Below, piece by piece: positions 11,201-26,200 of a DNA stretch of 64,000 nt. The stretch comes from Telmatactis stephensoni (taxonomy: Eukaryota; Cnidaria; Anthozoa; Actiniaria; Isophelliidae). Under the pieces are notes generated by a model that was not told the origin of the DNA, searched no databases, and saw nothing but the letters and a program-made list of their open reading frames with translations. The stretch lies in NCBI GenBank assembly GCA_029948255.1, contig JALIZF010001805.1:564501-628500 (forward strand), read 5' to 3'. Every line of letters begins with the position of its first letter. Positions within the stretch are counted from its first letter, which is position 1. Made by a program: the position numbers and the translations under genes.

Positions 11201-14200
11201 AAAGGTCTAGGAATTCTCTTATTTTATGTTATTTATTTTTATTTGGGTTAGCTTCCACTCAGCTTATTAATACATACAATAGCAAAGAAAAAGAAAAAGG
11301 ACTATCACACAACACACACACAGTTAAGTAAAGAGGGGTTAACCAAAAGGCTTGTAGTGACCCAGCAAGGTTGCCCTCCTCTCTATACAAGGGACAGTTC
11401 ACAAATCTAACAAATCATTTAAGGTCTGTATGCAGATATGTAAATGTTGCACAATGTCGTTATTACCTCATCTTCTTCCTCTTCTTCTTGCATCTGACTG
11501 TCCTCGTCTTCTTCACTAATGCTTAGGGTTCGTTTTATATTGGGACAGTGTTGATTGATGAAGCTGTAGACATGTTCAATCCTGAAAATGGAATTAGTTC
11601 ATTGTATAAAGTATATCGAAAAGTACAGTGACAGGAAAACACTCAATGCACTGTTAGTATAATTTATTCATTTTACATATAAAAGAGATCAAACATAAAA
11701 CACAGAAAGAGAAAATAGAACATAATGCAAATTGGTTAAATATTGCCTGAGATATGACTGTATGAATATATGTTTCCCTGGCTTACAAATCACTTTACAT
11801 TGTAAATTTGGCGTTAGGGTCCAAGCCAAATTTATCGTGATTTGTTAGGAGAAATTATATATTCATGATCAGCTACTGATACATATATAGCTTTTTCAAG
11901 AGAGGTTGAGGGGACAAATGGTGAATGGCAATTGGTGATTGCACAACTGAAAAGAAATTTGGGGTAACAAGAAAATTTTGCTTCATTTTTATTCATTTAA
12001 ATACCCAAGCAATGCCAGTACCATGCAGTAAACTTATTTGACAAAGTGGTCTATAGGTGATTCATATCTCCGCGCAGGATAGCGGTCTAATAGCATGACC
12101 ACAGTTCCTTTCAGTTGTGCAATCACCAATTGACCGTTCAACCTATCAACCTATTTTGAAATAGCTATATTACCAGCCAATATTTAACTGATTTCCATGA
12201 AATTTAGCAAATAAACTTCTTTGATAATGTTCTTCATCACTTTGGTACTCTATTAATGGGTATTAGTTAACAGGAGTATGCAAACTGCCTGAAAAAACGG
12301 AACATCAACAAGTTGCATGGCCAGTTAATTACTTAAAGTGGGATCTTTCCTGAAACAGGCCAAAGGCCTAAGATTCATGGATAACATTACATTGCATCAT
12401 GATGGCATAAAGTAATGATTACCTAGATGATGGTAAAGCAAACCAGTGTTCTCTTCTTCTCTTATCTCTATTCATAACATCCCCTTTAGTGCTACGATAT
12501 CCCTCCCCTGATAAGCACATACACCAATGCTCTTTGCTAATCCTTATACACAAGTACACTAAGTTGTCTTCATAATTCGTTGCAGGACGAGGAATTATCT
12601 CTTCTTCAAATGCATGATCGTCTGTACAAAAATAAAACCATAATCAATAACTGTAATGTGATTTTACAGTGTGTACAGTTTTGTAAAATACCAGCCACTG
12701 CTGCACCTGGCCAACACAGTGCTCACCTTAAGTACAGAAGTTGATAAGGGTCACTGATTTCTTCTCTTCACTTCCGAGTTGTTGCTTCCAAGTTGTCGCT
12801 AGTTTCAGACCTTCACGGATGTGACAAGTTGGAAATTTCCAAGTTGTCGCGTCCATGAGTGCCTAGAACAAGCAACAACTTGGAAATGACAACTTGGAAG
12901 TGACAACTCGGAAGCAAAACTGGAGAAAGAAATCAGTGACCCTTATCGGCTTGCGTACTTATGTAAATAGTTAATTTTTCACCCTGATAATAATAATTGT
13001 TTTTATTATCTATTTACTGTGTTAAGAATAGCTCTACAGATAGCTCAGATGGCACACCCTCCATGTGCCGTTCTCACCTAAAAATATAGTTAAAGCCATA
13101 CAATACTGCTAGCTCTGGTGATTGCATGAGCTAAATGCCATTGTAGATCATTCTAAAAATCAAGCCAGCAGTTTATAATTCATTTAGACACTGAACCTCA
13201 TTGCAACAATAATTTGGTACAGCATAATTATGATTGGTACAGCTCTGAACTAGGTCAAAGTGACCTTTGATCAAAACCTAAATTCTCCTTCAGAATGCAA
13301 AGATCATTTAGGAGAACCTATTATTTGATCAGACATCACTTACTCTATTTTTTCAGGAATCTCTTCAATTATCCTTACCTTCATTGGTATAACCAACACC
13401 CAACCAATACTTCACTTCTCCGCTTAAGTTTTCTAAAAATGTGGACCGACGTTTTTCTGTTCCAGAGCTTGTACTATCCATCACACTGTCGCTACTTGTG
13501 TCTGGATCACAAGGTTCCGATAGTCTCTTGTGTGAATGCTCAGATGAGCTTTTATTGTCATCATTTTGAATTTCCGATGATTTAGTCTCTCTGTCTATTT
13601 TCTTATTTTTTGGAGAACAAATTCCTGAATCTTCTGATAGTGGTGACAGTGAAACAGAATTATTTTCCAGTTGATGAACATTTTCAATTTTACCCTTGCA
13701 TTCCAAATAGTGAGGTTTGTGTTCCTCACATATGTTACCAACTACATCTGATATCACGTCATTAAGAAGTTCATTAGCTATGCAGATAAGTTGTTCATGT
13801 TCTGTAAGTTCTTTTGTAAGGCTTCCATTACCACCTCTGTCCAGTATAGAAGATGACAAGGGCTCTTGTAATCCATTTGTTTCCTTACTCAAAGTACTGT
13901 TTATCTCATTATTTTGCTGGATATTCTCAGAATTACCAGATATTTCTGGAGTCGTTAATAGTTTAATTTGATCTAAAGTTCCAGTTCTTGAGTCTACATC
14001 GACATTGTTTGGTTGACTTACTGATTCTTTTGTTGATTCATCAAGATAAAACCTAAAATGTACAAAAAACAAAGACAGTAACTAAAATTATATTAAGTAT
14101 ATTTTTAAACATTATTCTTTCATGATACTAATACATATTGAGAGGATTTTTTTCAAGTTCGAGCAGTGAATGACAAAAATTCCTGAGTTGAAGAATAGCT

Positions 14201-17200
14201 GTTGTACAGAATTAAAATCATTTCTGTCAGAAAGTTTAAGTTGTTTTTAAGTAGTTTTGGCCGATGAAAGTTAAATCAAAGTGTTTTCTTTATATTCAGC
14301 TTGAAAAAGCTTAATAATCCCAACACAATGTCAAGAAAAAGTCTTGTACAATAATTCAAAAATCTGTTTTAAACAGGTATTTTATCTTGGTACATCAGTT
14401 TTTAACCGGTAGAAAAAGGATTTGAGTGTTAATCCACAACAAAAATTTGGATTAAAACTCGCACGAAGGTCTAGTTTTTGGCGCTTTTCGCCATTATTGC
14501 TCGTCATTGAAAAAAATCTCCTCTTAATACTATATTGGTTAATACCAAAGAAATACTTAATGGTAATAACCATATTTATTTAATAATATTATAAATTGTT
14601 GCAGGCTGGTATTTGGTTTGATTGTCAACCTGCATTTTTGTACTTAATTACAGTTTAATAATAATTAATGGTTTGAATACCTAATAAAAAAGTATTTGAA
14701 AATAATCATGAACCTCGATAGAGTACAAACACTAAAAGTGAGCTATATGTAGCACTATTTCGTACTAAATAGCACTAATTAAGCAATTAGAAAACAACAG
14801 AATTAACAAAAAAACATTCTATTTATTAAAGTACTATTTCAATAATTATGTTGTACACTTTAAAGTGAGTATACTATCAACTATGAATATACAATCTACT
14901 TCTAATATCGCAAACAACCTCAGTAGTTCTTATTAGCAGCAGGATTTTTCTCAAGAGTCTTTGTACTGTAATTTTTGTAATAATACGGTAAGTTTGGAGA
15001 CTGCAGATGTCATCCTACTAAGTGTCCCAAGGCTGTCCAGAGCAGCATTGGTCAAGTGGTCAGAGCATCAGTCTTGTAATCTGGCAGTACCAAGATCAAG
15101 TCCTGCTTTAGCCACTAGCCGAGACTGAGAATTTGCTCTCCGTAGTCCATAGTTCAGATTCAACTTCTCAATGTTTGTATACATGTACATGTGTCGTCAA
15201 CTCAGTACCGGTTTGCCTCCTTCCAGTTGGGATTCTTACTAGGTAATTCATTCACTTTGCCAATTTTATTACTGTGTGCATATTTAGTTCCTGATTCAAT
15301 TTTATTATAAACAATGTCCTGTGTAAATTACAATGAACTCACCTTCCTGACTTGAGTGGATCATGAATAGCCATAGCAGCAATATCTTTATACAATGCTG
15401 CACTAGTCACTGCTGACATGGGCGTCTTTATACAATAACTATCTCGACCTCTATCCATAACTAAAGGATCTGATACATTAGGGCTGAAGATAATGGAATG
15501 GGGTGTAATGAGAATGACTCCACTGACCACACCCTAAATTGACAATAAAAATTGTAAAACATGTTTAGAGTTGCCGAGGTACAGTATTGAACAAATAGAA
15601 ATAAGGCAGCAAATTTGAATAACTATTGTTCTGGACTGACTAGCCTTGTGTTCATGTGGAATCACATGAATGAGAGTGGCTAGTCAGTATAAAACAATGG
15701 TTATTCATTTGGATGAGGCACTTAATTGGGGGTGACTCTTAATAGGGACAGCACTTAAACAAGTAAATTTATACAGAAATAAAGTGCAACTACTTCACCA
15801 GCTAAGGCCACCCAAAGGATTTTAATACAAATTATCCAACCATGCTCAAGTCCAGGGGTTGCAATAATTTTTGAATCAGAAAGCTGTCTTTAGAAAATAG
15901 CTCGCTGTTTGTAAAAATTTCAAAATATAGAATTCACTTTTAAGTAGCCAGAAGTACAATAAACTGCTGATAACTGTCTATTAATGAAATCTCTGAATGT
16001 CCATAAATATTTTGAAATTTCATTGTTTTAGAAAGCACTTAGTTTGCCTGCATACAGAGAGAACAAGAGGCATCTATGGAACTAGTACTTTACTGCTCAC
16101 AGTAGGCTTTTGTAAGCCTAAAAAACAATTAATTTTGTTTGGCTGCCTTACTTGATGTGGTCCCACAGCTGTAAGACATCATTTGAATTTAATCAGAGGA
16201 ATTTCCAGACATAAATTACACACATCAAGGATGTTTTATCACTACTTCAAAAACTCATTAATAATTCATAAGGCAAACACAATGAAAATCGCCACCGTGA
16301 TGAGTGTCTTTATATCTGATAGAGATTCAGCCTAATTTACATCAAATTTAACCTCGATTTTCTCCAAGATAAATGAAAATATTTTTGATTTTCTTTTAGA
16401 GAACAACTCTAATATGTGTTGGAGTTTTTTAAGCCGTATAAAGAACTCGAGATTGTGTTTTATCTGTATAAAGATCCTCGCCAACAGCTCGGATCTTTAT
16501 ATCCGATAAAACACTCTCTCTTGTTCTTTATATTATACATATAGTTACATATTATTTTGCACCATAATTATTAATAATAATATTATAATTATTATGTATC
16601 AAATGGCTGTTCACTGCAGACAATCAATTTTCAAAACTATAATTCAAATCCCATTGACTTACAGAGCCATCAGTTATGAGTTTAGCTTTAATCTTAAGAA
16701 AAGACTCTGAGATCTCTTCTTCATCATCACTTGCTAATGATACTTTTTTGGTGAGTTTGATCTTCTCATGCTGTCCTTTTGTTGGTGACTTAGTCTGGAA
16801 ATAAAGAAAATGTAACTTATTTAATAATAAATATAATTATACAATCAATCAATCTCATCATCTCATATTGCATGTTGATTGATCAACGTTGATGTCTTAT
16901 TTCATTTTGTTATATTTTCGTATATTTTATAATCTTTATTATACTCAGATTCAGAGCAGCAAATGCATGCTAATAGGGAGCTCAAGCACAAGATGTTTTT
17001 GTCAACATGGATATCATGTGTATGTTTTTGATCATGCATGTGCCATCAGAGATAAATGAAGTTCCTGTTCTTGCTAGAATGTCATTTAGAATGTCATTTG
17101 GGGCTTTCGCACTTTCTAGATTTCATCTATGATGGTGCACCCATGAACAAAACATACACAGTGACGTCCATGCTGAAAAAACATCTCGTGCTTAAGCTCC

Positions 17201-20200
17201 CTTAATATCTCCAAAGTTCCTACAGACTCACTACCTCTACATTAAACATTTTGCATACAACACTCAACCAACATGCTGATTTTTGTTGCGGGAGGAAAAA
17301 CTAGGAGTACCTGGAGAAGAACCCTCGTGGAATGGAAGAGAACAAAAAACACGTCAAACAAACTTAACTCACATACATGTATGATCCAGTGCCCAAGCCT
17401 GGACAAGAATCCTGGACTATAGCAGTGAGCTAAAGTGGAGTCACCACTACACCATCCATGCCACCCCAATCAAATCACAAAGACATGGCACAAAACAAAA
17501 CAACATGCCTGATGCTTTTTCATATTCATACAAAAGCTTTTCAATGGTCATATGTGATATGGCCTTTCTCAATAATGTGTAGTTCCACAAAATATTCATA
17601 CCCCCACATCAAAGGGAATTCATAAATGGACCCCCTATCCTCTGGAACTTCCATTTTTCTTCCATACAAACTCTGTAATTTTGTTCTAACTTTCTCTGAT
17701 CCCCCTCCCTTCCAGAATTTCTAATTCCCTCCATGGTGGGGGTATGGATATATTCTGGAACTATACATGTTTTAACTGTCACATTTCAAATATATGCGAG
17801 AAGGTGAACAACCAGTTTAACGTTCTAAAGAGATTCAAGTGTCTCATCACTAGAAATATCATGCTGCGTTTATATAAGGCTTTTGTTCTGCCACATTTCC
17901 AATATTGCTCACTTATATGGCACTTTTCTGGTACCAGGAATTGTGACAAATTAGAGTCCCTAAACAAGCGCATCTTAAGATTTATATTTAATGATACAAA
18001 ATCTTGTTATGAGGAGCTATTGAAGAAAGCAAAGATGACATCTTTGTACAATGGAAGAATTCATAAGATGCTTATTGTAGTATTTAAAAGCTTATTCGAC
18101 ACTGAGTATCCTAAATATTTAAAAGAATTGTTTAGTCTTCGCAACTCCAAATATCTGCTGAGAGGAAAGAACATACTGACTTTACCAAAGGCAAGAACAA
18201 CTAAATATGGACTTGATTCTATCAAATACCAAGCTGCAAGATATTGGAACTTGCTCTCTGACAATTTGAGAGCTATTACATCATTGAAAGAATTTAAGAA
18301 CACCATAAAGAAAATGGAGTTTTAGTACTTTGACACATTATTTCGTTCTTATTTTTCTTTTCTTTTGTTCTCGAAGATATTAGCTCCTCCAAACTACTCT
18401 GTAAATTCGAGCTAGATAAATAAAGTCTATGTATATATGTATGTATGTATGTATGTAACAATTTGATACATTTTTATCACAATTTTTCAACTTTGATAAA
18501 TGTACGACAAAGAAACCTGAAAAGACATTCAATGTTACAGACTCAATGTAGTTTCATATTTGTCATGTTCTTGTGCATATTGAGTGCATTCTTTGTAGAA
18601 TTGTATAATAATATGTTTGATACCTGGGCTCATTGTTCAAAAGTGATTTAGCACCAACCAGAGTTACAGCGCAAAGCCCAGAAGTATGACCAGCTATAAT
18701 GTAACGCATTCTTTTTGAAAGAGCAATCATCCAATCAGCATCCAAGGAATCTGTTATTTTATCTCCCATCTTTAAGCACTAATTGAAGGATAGTTAGACA
18801 AAAGTGTGCAAATACATTAACACTGGTCACTGTTTTGAGCTTTGCTCTGTAAATCAATGGTTTTCTTTACAAAGTCATATACTAGATTTAAGTATTAACC
18901 CGCTAACCCACCTTCAAACAATTCAGCCTTTTCTACAATTCTCAAGCTATCCATAAGTCACATTATAAATACTATACCTGTAAGTTCTTATTATGTTGGT
19001 GACAGATGTGTTCCTGTGTTGTTATAGGAGGAGCACTGACACTCTTTTTCTTATCAGGAACATACAATAGCTGTAGATCAAAGGTCATTAGTTAGATCAT
19101 CTTAGTATGGAACAAATAGCAGTTGAAGGGTTCCCTGTGAAAATGACCTATTACATGTAGTAAGTGACTTTTTGATTGATGTCCTGAGGTTAATTTTCTA
19201 GCATAGGAAAGTTAATTGATATCATTTTATACCATTGAAAAAATATAAAAAATTCACTTAGGCCATTTTCACATGGAACACTTCAGTTTTGATATGACTT
19301 TGAGAATGCCATCGTCATGGCATGGAGCATTCATGAGGGCAATTTTGAATGTTTCAATTTATAGACATCACGTCACTGACAGCCACAGCACTGCAAGATT
19401 TGTTTCACACTCAATGCAATGACTTTTCTTTGTACAATAACAGTATCTCTTGATCAGAAACTAATTTCTCAATAAAAATGTAAAGAAACCAAAGGAGAAC
19501 ATAGAGTTTGATCACAAATCTCTCATGTTATTGAATGTAACAATTCAGTTTTACAAACAATTCCATGCGACTATGAATGAATTGGTACTACTGTACATGC
19601 AATGTAAATTCAGTCACAAAAACTGAAAATATCAGGGAATTTTTTCAACTAAATAAAATGTAAACTGTATTGCATTTTACTGTACAAGAAGATTCTATAG
19701 ATACAATTTTAACAAATAACCGTCAAATTCATTTAATTACTTCTAAGTCTTCATAACTAGACAGTTCTTTTACAGATCTCTACCTTGATACAAGGGCTAA
19801 AAGGCCAGAAGTTAGTCCAAAGGCAATCCAAGAACATCCTCAATTGTAAAACACCAAAATCTAGTTTGTATTTTTGTCTGATAATGACTTCAGAGAAACC
19901 TCTGAAGACCAGAGGAGTTTTGATGTCACATGTATGAAGAACTGATCATGGGATCTACAATTGCTTTCAAAACAATAATGGCCAGAATATTATTGTAATG
20001 AACTGATTAATAATTCATGACTTGCCACCATGCAAGTACCTGAGAGAAGCTATGTGACATTCTAACAATAACAATTTGGATCATTCAATAACTATAATTG
20101 CTTGTAAAGTCTTCAGATTTGGACTAATAGACAGATAATAATCATCTGCAATTATTATTTATTAACAAATTGTAGACAAATGAAGAGAATTAGAAATTTT

Positions 20201-23200
20201 TCCTTTGTTTTTATGAATTTTTATCTAATTTTTAGACAAACTTTTGAATGAAAATTTGAGGAAAGGTTCTGACTCCAATATAATTGAAAATTTGGAGAAA
20301 TTTTGTTGGAATTTTTTTAGAGCAAAAGAAACTTAATTCCTAGTGATGAATTGTTGTTCAAATTATAATTTACAGCAGTGGGCAAAGGTCTGCAGTACAA
20401 ATATAAGAACTTAGCAAATTATAATTTACAGCAGTGGGCAAAGGTCTGCAGTACAAATATAAGAACTTAGTGCACTGTTGTGATTTGTGAAGTAAACTCA
20501 TTTTGAAGCAATCACATTCACTCAAAATAATAACAAATCTATTGTACACAAGTTAAACAAAAAAAAACTAATAAAAGCTAAATACCACCCACTTAGTGCA
20601 AATCAATCTAGAACCAACTCAGGCTACAACATCATGGGCTGAAGAAAAGATCTGACAATTATTTTTGACATATCGTCTAGACTTGAGTAAATTTTACTTG
20701 CAACAAATATTCTTTTACCAAAACTTGTAATTAACCCACCAGGTTTTCAGCAAATTGCAAATTTTATACAAATGAAATTTGGAGAACTTGTCCAGTTTAC
20801 ATGGAAAAATATTTGAATGTACACATGTATTATTAAAAAAGGTTGTTCCTCACTCCAGATACAATGTACATAATATGTACTAATTAATAAACATGAAAGT
20901 TTCCTGGAATCGGAGCAAAATTGAAGAGGTGCCCATAAAAATGGCTTTATTAATGGTCTCAATAAACTTCCCTCTGTCATCCATCTCAATGTCTTCAAGC
21001 TATTTTTACAGGTGTTCCTTCAATTCGTTTTGTTTTTATATTATTTTCTCAAATAAAAGGTAAAAAGGTAAAGCTCTGTATTTAACGTTGAAAGTTCCTT
21101 TAGCTACAAGCAACGCTATAAGCTAGTCTCCCAGGAAGCCGACGGTGCGCTCATTCTACCCCCCTCTTTCCATCAGTGCTCCGTTTTAAGGGTATTTAAA
21201 GCTAATTAAAGCTACACGGAAAGGAAAGAAGTCGAAACAAGGATAATGAGCAGTCATGCTAGAGGCCAAACAAGCCTTATGCAAACCAAGGGTAAATAGA
21301 GTTAATCTATCCATCTATTATCTATACTGATTTAGAGCACTCCATGACATGGCCAAAATAAAATCAAGAATTTTGCTCCATGACTGATAAAGACTTACTG
21401 AATCAAAATACATGGAGTAATAATAAAAGTCGAACACGAAGTCCAAGTCCACGACCGTATTGACCAGTTCGAACTCTGACTTAATATGTGGTTTGATTTT
21501 CATCAAGAAAACTATTTAAGAGCAAAAATATAGTGTAGTTAGGTTGATGAGTTTATTTAGGATTCCTTCTGCATAATATATAGGATTCTTGAATGGATTT
21601 TGAGTCGATCAGGGAGATCAGGTCAAAGCTAGTCAAAGACAAGCAATCAACATTGCCAGTCCAGGCTTCGGTAACTGTATCGGTTCGAACTCTGAATTTG
21701 AGTCTTATTTTTTGTTGAGAAACTATTCCAAAACAAAAATAATTATAACTTTAGCAATATAGATGGGTTTATCTAGGACATAAAAAAGACAAAAACTAAC
21801 TGAATGGATGTTATTTTTCACATTGGACGACTCGACTTCATCAGTCTGGGCTAGAAGACTAATCTCCGGGTGACCTAGTTCTGGGTGGCTTAACCTTCTG
21901 GCGACTTAACTGTAAACCACTCCATCTCTAAATCAATGATTTTGCTTCGAGTCCATTGATTGAACAAACCCTTTTTTTAAGCAGACACTACCAGTGAAAA
22001 ATTTCTTCACATGTTTTTGTAAATCAAACCTCTATTCAGTGTACACCTGTATTAACCAGACACCAGGCAAGGTTCCAAAGATATCAGCTTACCAGGTACC
22101 ACCATAGCTTAGTGAATGCATACCTGTCCTGGATACAGCATTCGGGACGTCAGTCTGTTCATTCTGGTCAACTCTGATGGAGTGGTATCATAGACTAGTG
22201 CTATCTTGGCCAATGTATCAGTACCACTAACCTACAGACAACAAACACAAACTCATTATTTATTTACTTAACAAATAGAACAGCTTTTTCCGTGCTCCAT
22301 TCAGTAATACAGCACGCAGGAAGTGATGAGAGCACGAAAAATGTGTAAGGAGAGCACGAGCCGTAGGCATTTTATTATATATTTTGAAGTAAATATTCAA
22401 GGGAAAAAGTTCAATTTTCTCCATACAAAAATTTAAAAAGTGTGCGCGCGCGGTCGAGCTTGCGCTGCTGACATCAGAACTGTGCTCCGTTCTCTGATAA
22501 AGCACAGCTGTCAGCCAATCAGAGTGCGCATATCGACAAGGGTATATAATAATGTATAATCAACTAATAAGATAGATAGAGCAGATTTCGTATGAGTGTG
22601 AAACGGTACCGTGCCGTAACCATGCCAGTGCTGTGTTGTCTATAAAAACATTCAAAATTCATGCCGTAACCATGCCGTGTGGTGCCGTTTTCACGAAATC
22701 TATTCTTGACTACCTAGTGATCACTTCTTACTATTAATCTTAGAAAGGTCACACCTTAGGGATTCAAGAGAGTTTAGAAGAGTGTATCATATTGTAAATA
22801 TAAATACACAATATCATTATAGTATCAAAAGTTATACATCCAAAATTTAGTTTCCTCGCAGCTTTCTTAAAGTGGCCAAGCTTGGCCAATGATCTCAGAT
22901 CATCTGATAATGAGTTCCATGCCTTAGCAGCAACATAGGATGGCATGGGTGGTGTAGTGGTTAAGCCACTCGCCTCTCACCACTTTGGTCCAGTGTTCGA
23001 GTCCTGGCTCGGACGCTGGATCATATGTGAGTTTGAGTTTGTTTGATGTGTTGTTCTCTACAATGCCACAAGGGTTTTTTTCTCCGGGTTCTCCAGTTTT
23101 TCCTCCCTCAGCAAAAATCAACATGTGAGTTTTTAAATTGTATGCCGAGCATATCGAATGTAGGGGTAGTGTGCGAATGAGTCTTGGAGATATTAGCAGA

Positions 23201-26200
23201 AATGCTACTCAGAAAATCCAAGGATAAATAAAGGATATTAATTTTATTAAATGTTATTTTATTTTTTATAGGATATAGAATGTAATCCATGCCAAGTATA
23301 GAATGTAATCCATGCCAAGTTGTTTATATTATTATTGTTGCCAATAATACCAGTAGAGTAGATACATTATACATAGTTACATACTTTATTAGTATTCCCC
23401 CTAGGGGCTTTTCAATAATAATTACAATATAATTAATATTAATCTAAAAATAACTTGTTTTCATTCTTGATACGCTTAGCAAGCGTATAATCTAAAATAT
23501 GTGTAAATGAAATAAATAATGAACTAAAATACCTAAATGTAAATAATTAAAAAAATCTAAAAAATACAAAAATCTAAAAATCTAAAAACAACTATGCTAA
23601 AAATTAATTTAAACTAATTCATACTCTCCCTTAATTGTCTTTCTTTAATAATTGCTTAAATTCTTTGGTCAATTTACTTAATTTTAACTTTGGTTTCAAA
23701 TTGTTCCACGTGGACACAAAGCAATAATAATAGGATCTCTGTCCAGTGGCTGTGCGATATAAAGGAATGTTCAACAGTCAACTGTTTCTTGTCAATGGCG
23801 TTAAGAATTTCATCAGTTGTTTCAATAAGTGAAGTTTCTGTTGAATGCCACTTTTTGTTTCCGCTTTGTTCAGTTGTTAGTTGACCATTTACATTCAAAT
23901 ATGACATAAATTGACTATGCACCACTCGTTCACAGATTTTAGAACAAACAAGTAATAAAGAAATTGGCCTGTTATTTTCGTGACACTCATGATCACCTTC
24001 TTTAAGGAGCGGTGCTATTTTCCATGTAAGTGGAAATGTAACAGATTGAAAACTTGCAATAATAATTGCAGTAAGATGAGGAGCAATTGAAGATAAACAA
24101 TCCTTAATCACACGAACTGGAATTTTATACATACTTGGGGCTTTATTACTTGCCATTGATTTAACTAGTAGTTAAACTGTCTAATAGTTTCCACCTGTTT
24201 GCATTCCCCATTATTAAAAGCAAACTGTTCTTGTGATGGGTAGGCTTTAGGCACAAAGGTATATGCTGTCCAAGCAAATAGTTTGCCTCTTTTGCCATCT
24301 CGATAACGTTATCCCTAAGGTAATGGGCTCGCATGAGTTTTTATCAACGAATTTTTCTATAAATCATTATGTAGATTGTTTTTGAGTTGGGAACATCATA
24401 TCAATAAAGAAAATGGGGGGTCACGGTGCTAGTTTTGGTGCTATGATAGTTCGAAAGGAGCGAAATCTTGCCTTTTTGAACAAAAACAACAGATTTCAGA
24501 GTCTGACCTCTAGCGTACGATAAATGTTTGCAAATTTTCAAACTAAAGGATTTCAGACATGCTCAAGTGGACAAAGTATCATGAAAAGTAATATGCCTTC
24601 ACTTATTTGTAGGTTAAGCTAAGTGTTCGCAATTGAAAGATGAAAATCAGTTGTACTTACGCGCGAATTGGCCGTTCATTTTCAATTGATGATTTTTCGC
24701 GATTTTCTCAAAAACCTATTGACAGATTTTTTTACTTTTTTGATATGTTTTTAATTAGTTTTGATAAAAATTCGCTGAAAAAGTAAAAAATTAGGATAGG
24801 TCATGGTGCTAGATTTTAAGTTTTACAAGGCTTTGAATACTGTTACATGGCATCTGCCATATTGAAATATTTTAGAACACAGGAAGCCCAATCTAATTCG
24901 ATATCAGCGCGTGCGTGAAAAACATGCGTAAACGTTATGTGAACAAATGCACAAGCGCATTATCTTAAAGGGATACTTGGATGAAAATACGTTAAAATTG
25001 GAAATGACTTTTCTTGCTTAGTAAAACTATCTGTACGACTCCCAATAATCTGACTGACTGATAATTTGAGAAATCTGTAGCACAATTTGTTGAATTAATT
25101 TCAATGAAAAATTATATTTCCTAATCTCTCGATAGAAATACGAACCTTTAAGACCCAAAGAAACTGGGGCATTCCAAAAGCCAATCAATCAGATCTGGAA
25201 CTCACTTTTACAGACAACATAGCAACCATGTTGCTTAGTAACGAAATATGTCCCAGCACCCTTACAGTGCTGCGCCTCGAACCGTTGCCACTACCACAAA
25301 GTTTTTGATTACTTTTTGACATCTTTTGGACAACTTTGAATACCGCTAACCAATTAGATACTGGCGCTTCATTTTGATGTCTCGATAGGTTGAGTTTGTA
25401 CATCATATCGAAACATCAAAGTGAAGCGACGATATTTAATTGGTTAGCGGTATTCAAGGTTGTCAAAAAGATGTCAAAAATTAATCAAAAACTTTGTGGA
25501 AGTGGCAACGGTTTGAAGCGCAGCACTGTAACAGTATTCCAGATACAATTATAAAAGCCAGGTTGCATGTCATTGACCCAATGGTTACCAGACCATTGAT
25601 TAATTAAATGAAAAATTTAACAAAGTAATTATGTCCGTGCACAATAATTAAGCCACTTGCATGATCGCTCTGATGAACTACATAATCCCTTCAAGGCCAA
25701 AAATAATTGCTGATCAAAATAATGTCTGATAAAAATGCAAATTTGACTGGCAAATAATTTGCCTGGTCAGGTATTTAAGGCAGTAAGCCATAGTCTGATA
25801 CCAAGTTAGAATTTTGGCTTTATTGTCATTGTTTTAGGCCTCAAAATGTACATTATTTGGTCTTTATACAGAGTAGAGTATGTTTAGCACAAAAGACCAT
25901 TGGAACATTGTCCTGAGTTACAAAGGGTATGTATTAGGAATGTTCAAATCGTAAATTTTAATGTCAAACTTGCCTTTTCCTGACAAATGACCTGCAGCTT
26001 ATCACAGAAATTATTTGCAGTTCTTCCCTTGTCTAAAAACATTAGTTGATACAGTGTATATCTGGCTAGACAAAGTTTGACTTTGTGTGTCAACATTGTA
26101 CATATGTAAGCTAGCTGCCACAAGGGAATTGGAAGATGTTAAATGAAACTTAAAGATGTCAAAAAAAAACCCCAAAAACCCTCAAATGCATACAATGGAG

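Noticed and set aside
18563..18769. 68-codon minus-strand frame as a possible OXR1-like exon
   Set aside because: Its only donor (CCCAG/GTATCA) leaves phase 2 while the next exon (16794) needs phase 0. Exons 5 and 6 already join in phase, and the sequence resembles a dispersed repeat.
25185..25406. 73-codon minus-strand frame
   Set aside because: It is formed by the left arm of a foldback element and has no match in the right arm reading.
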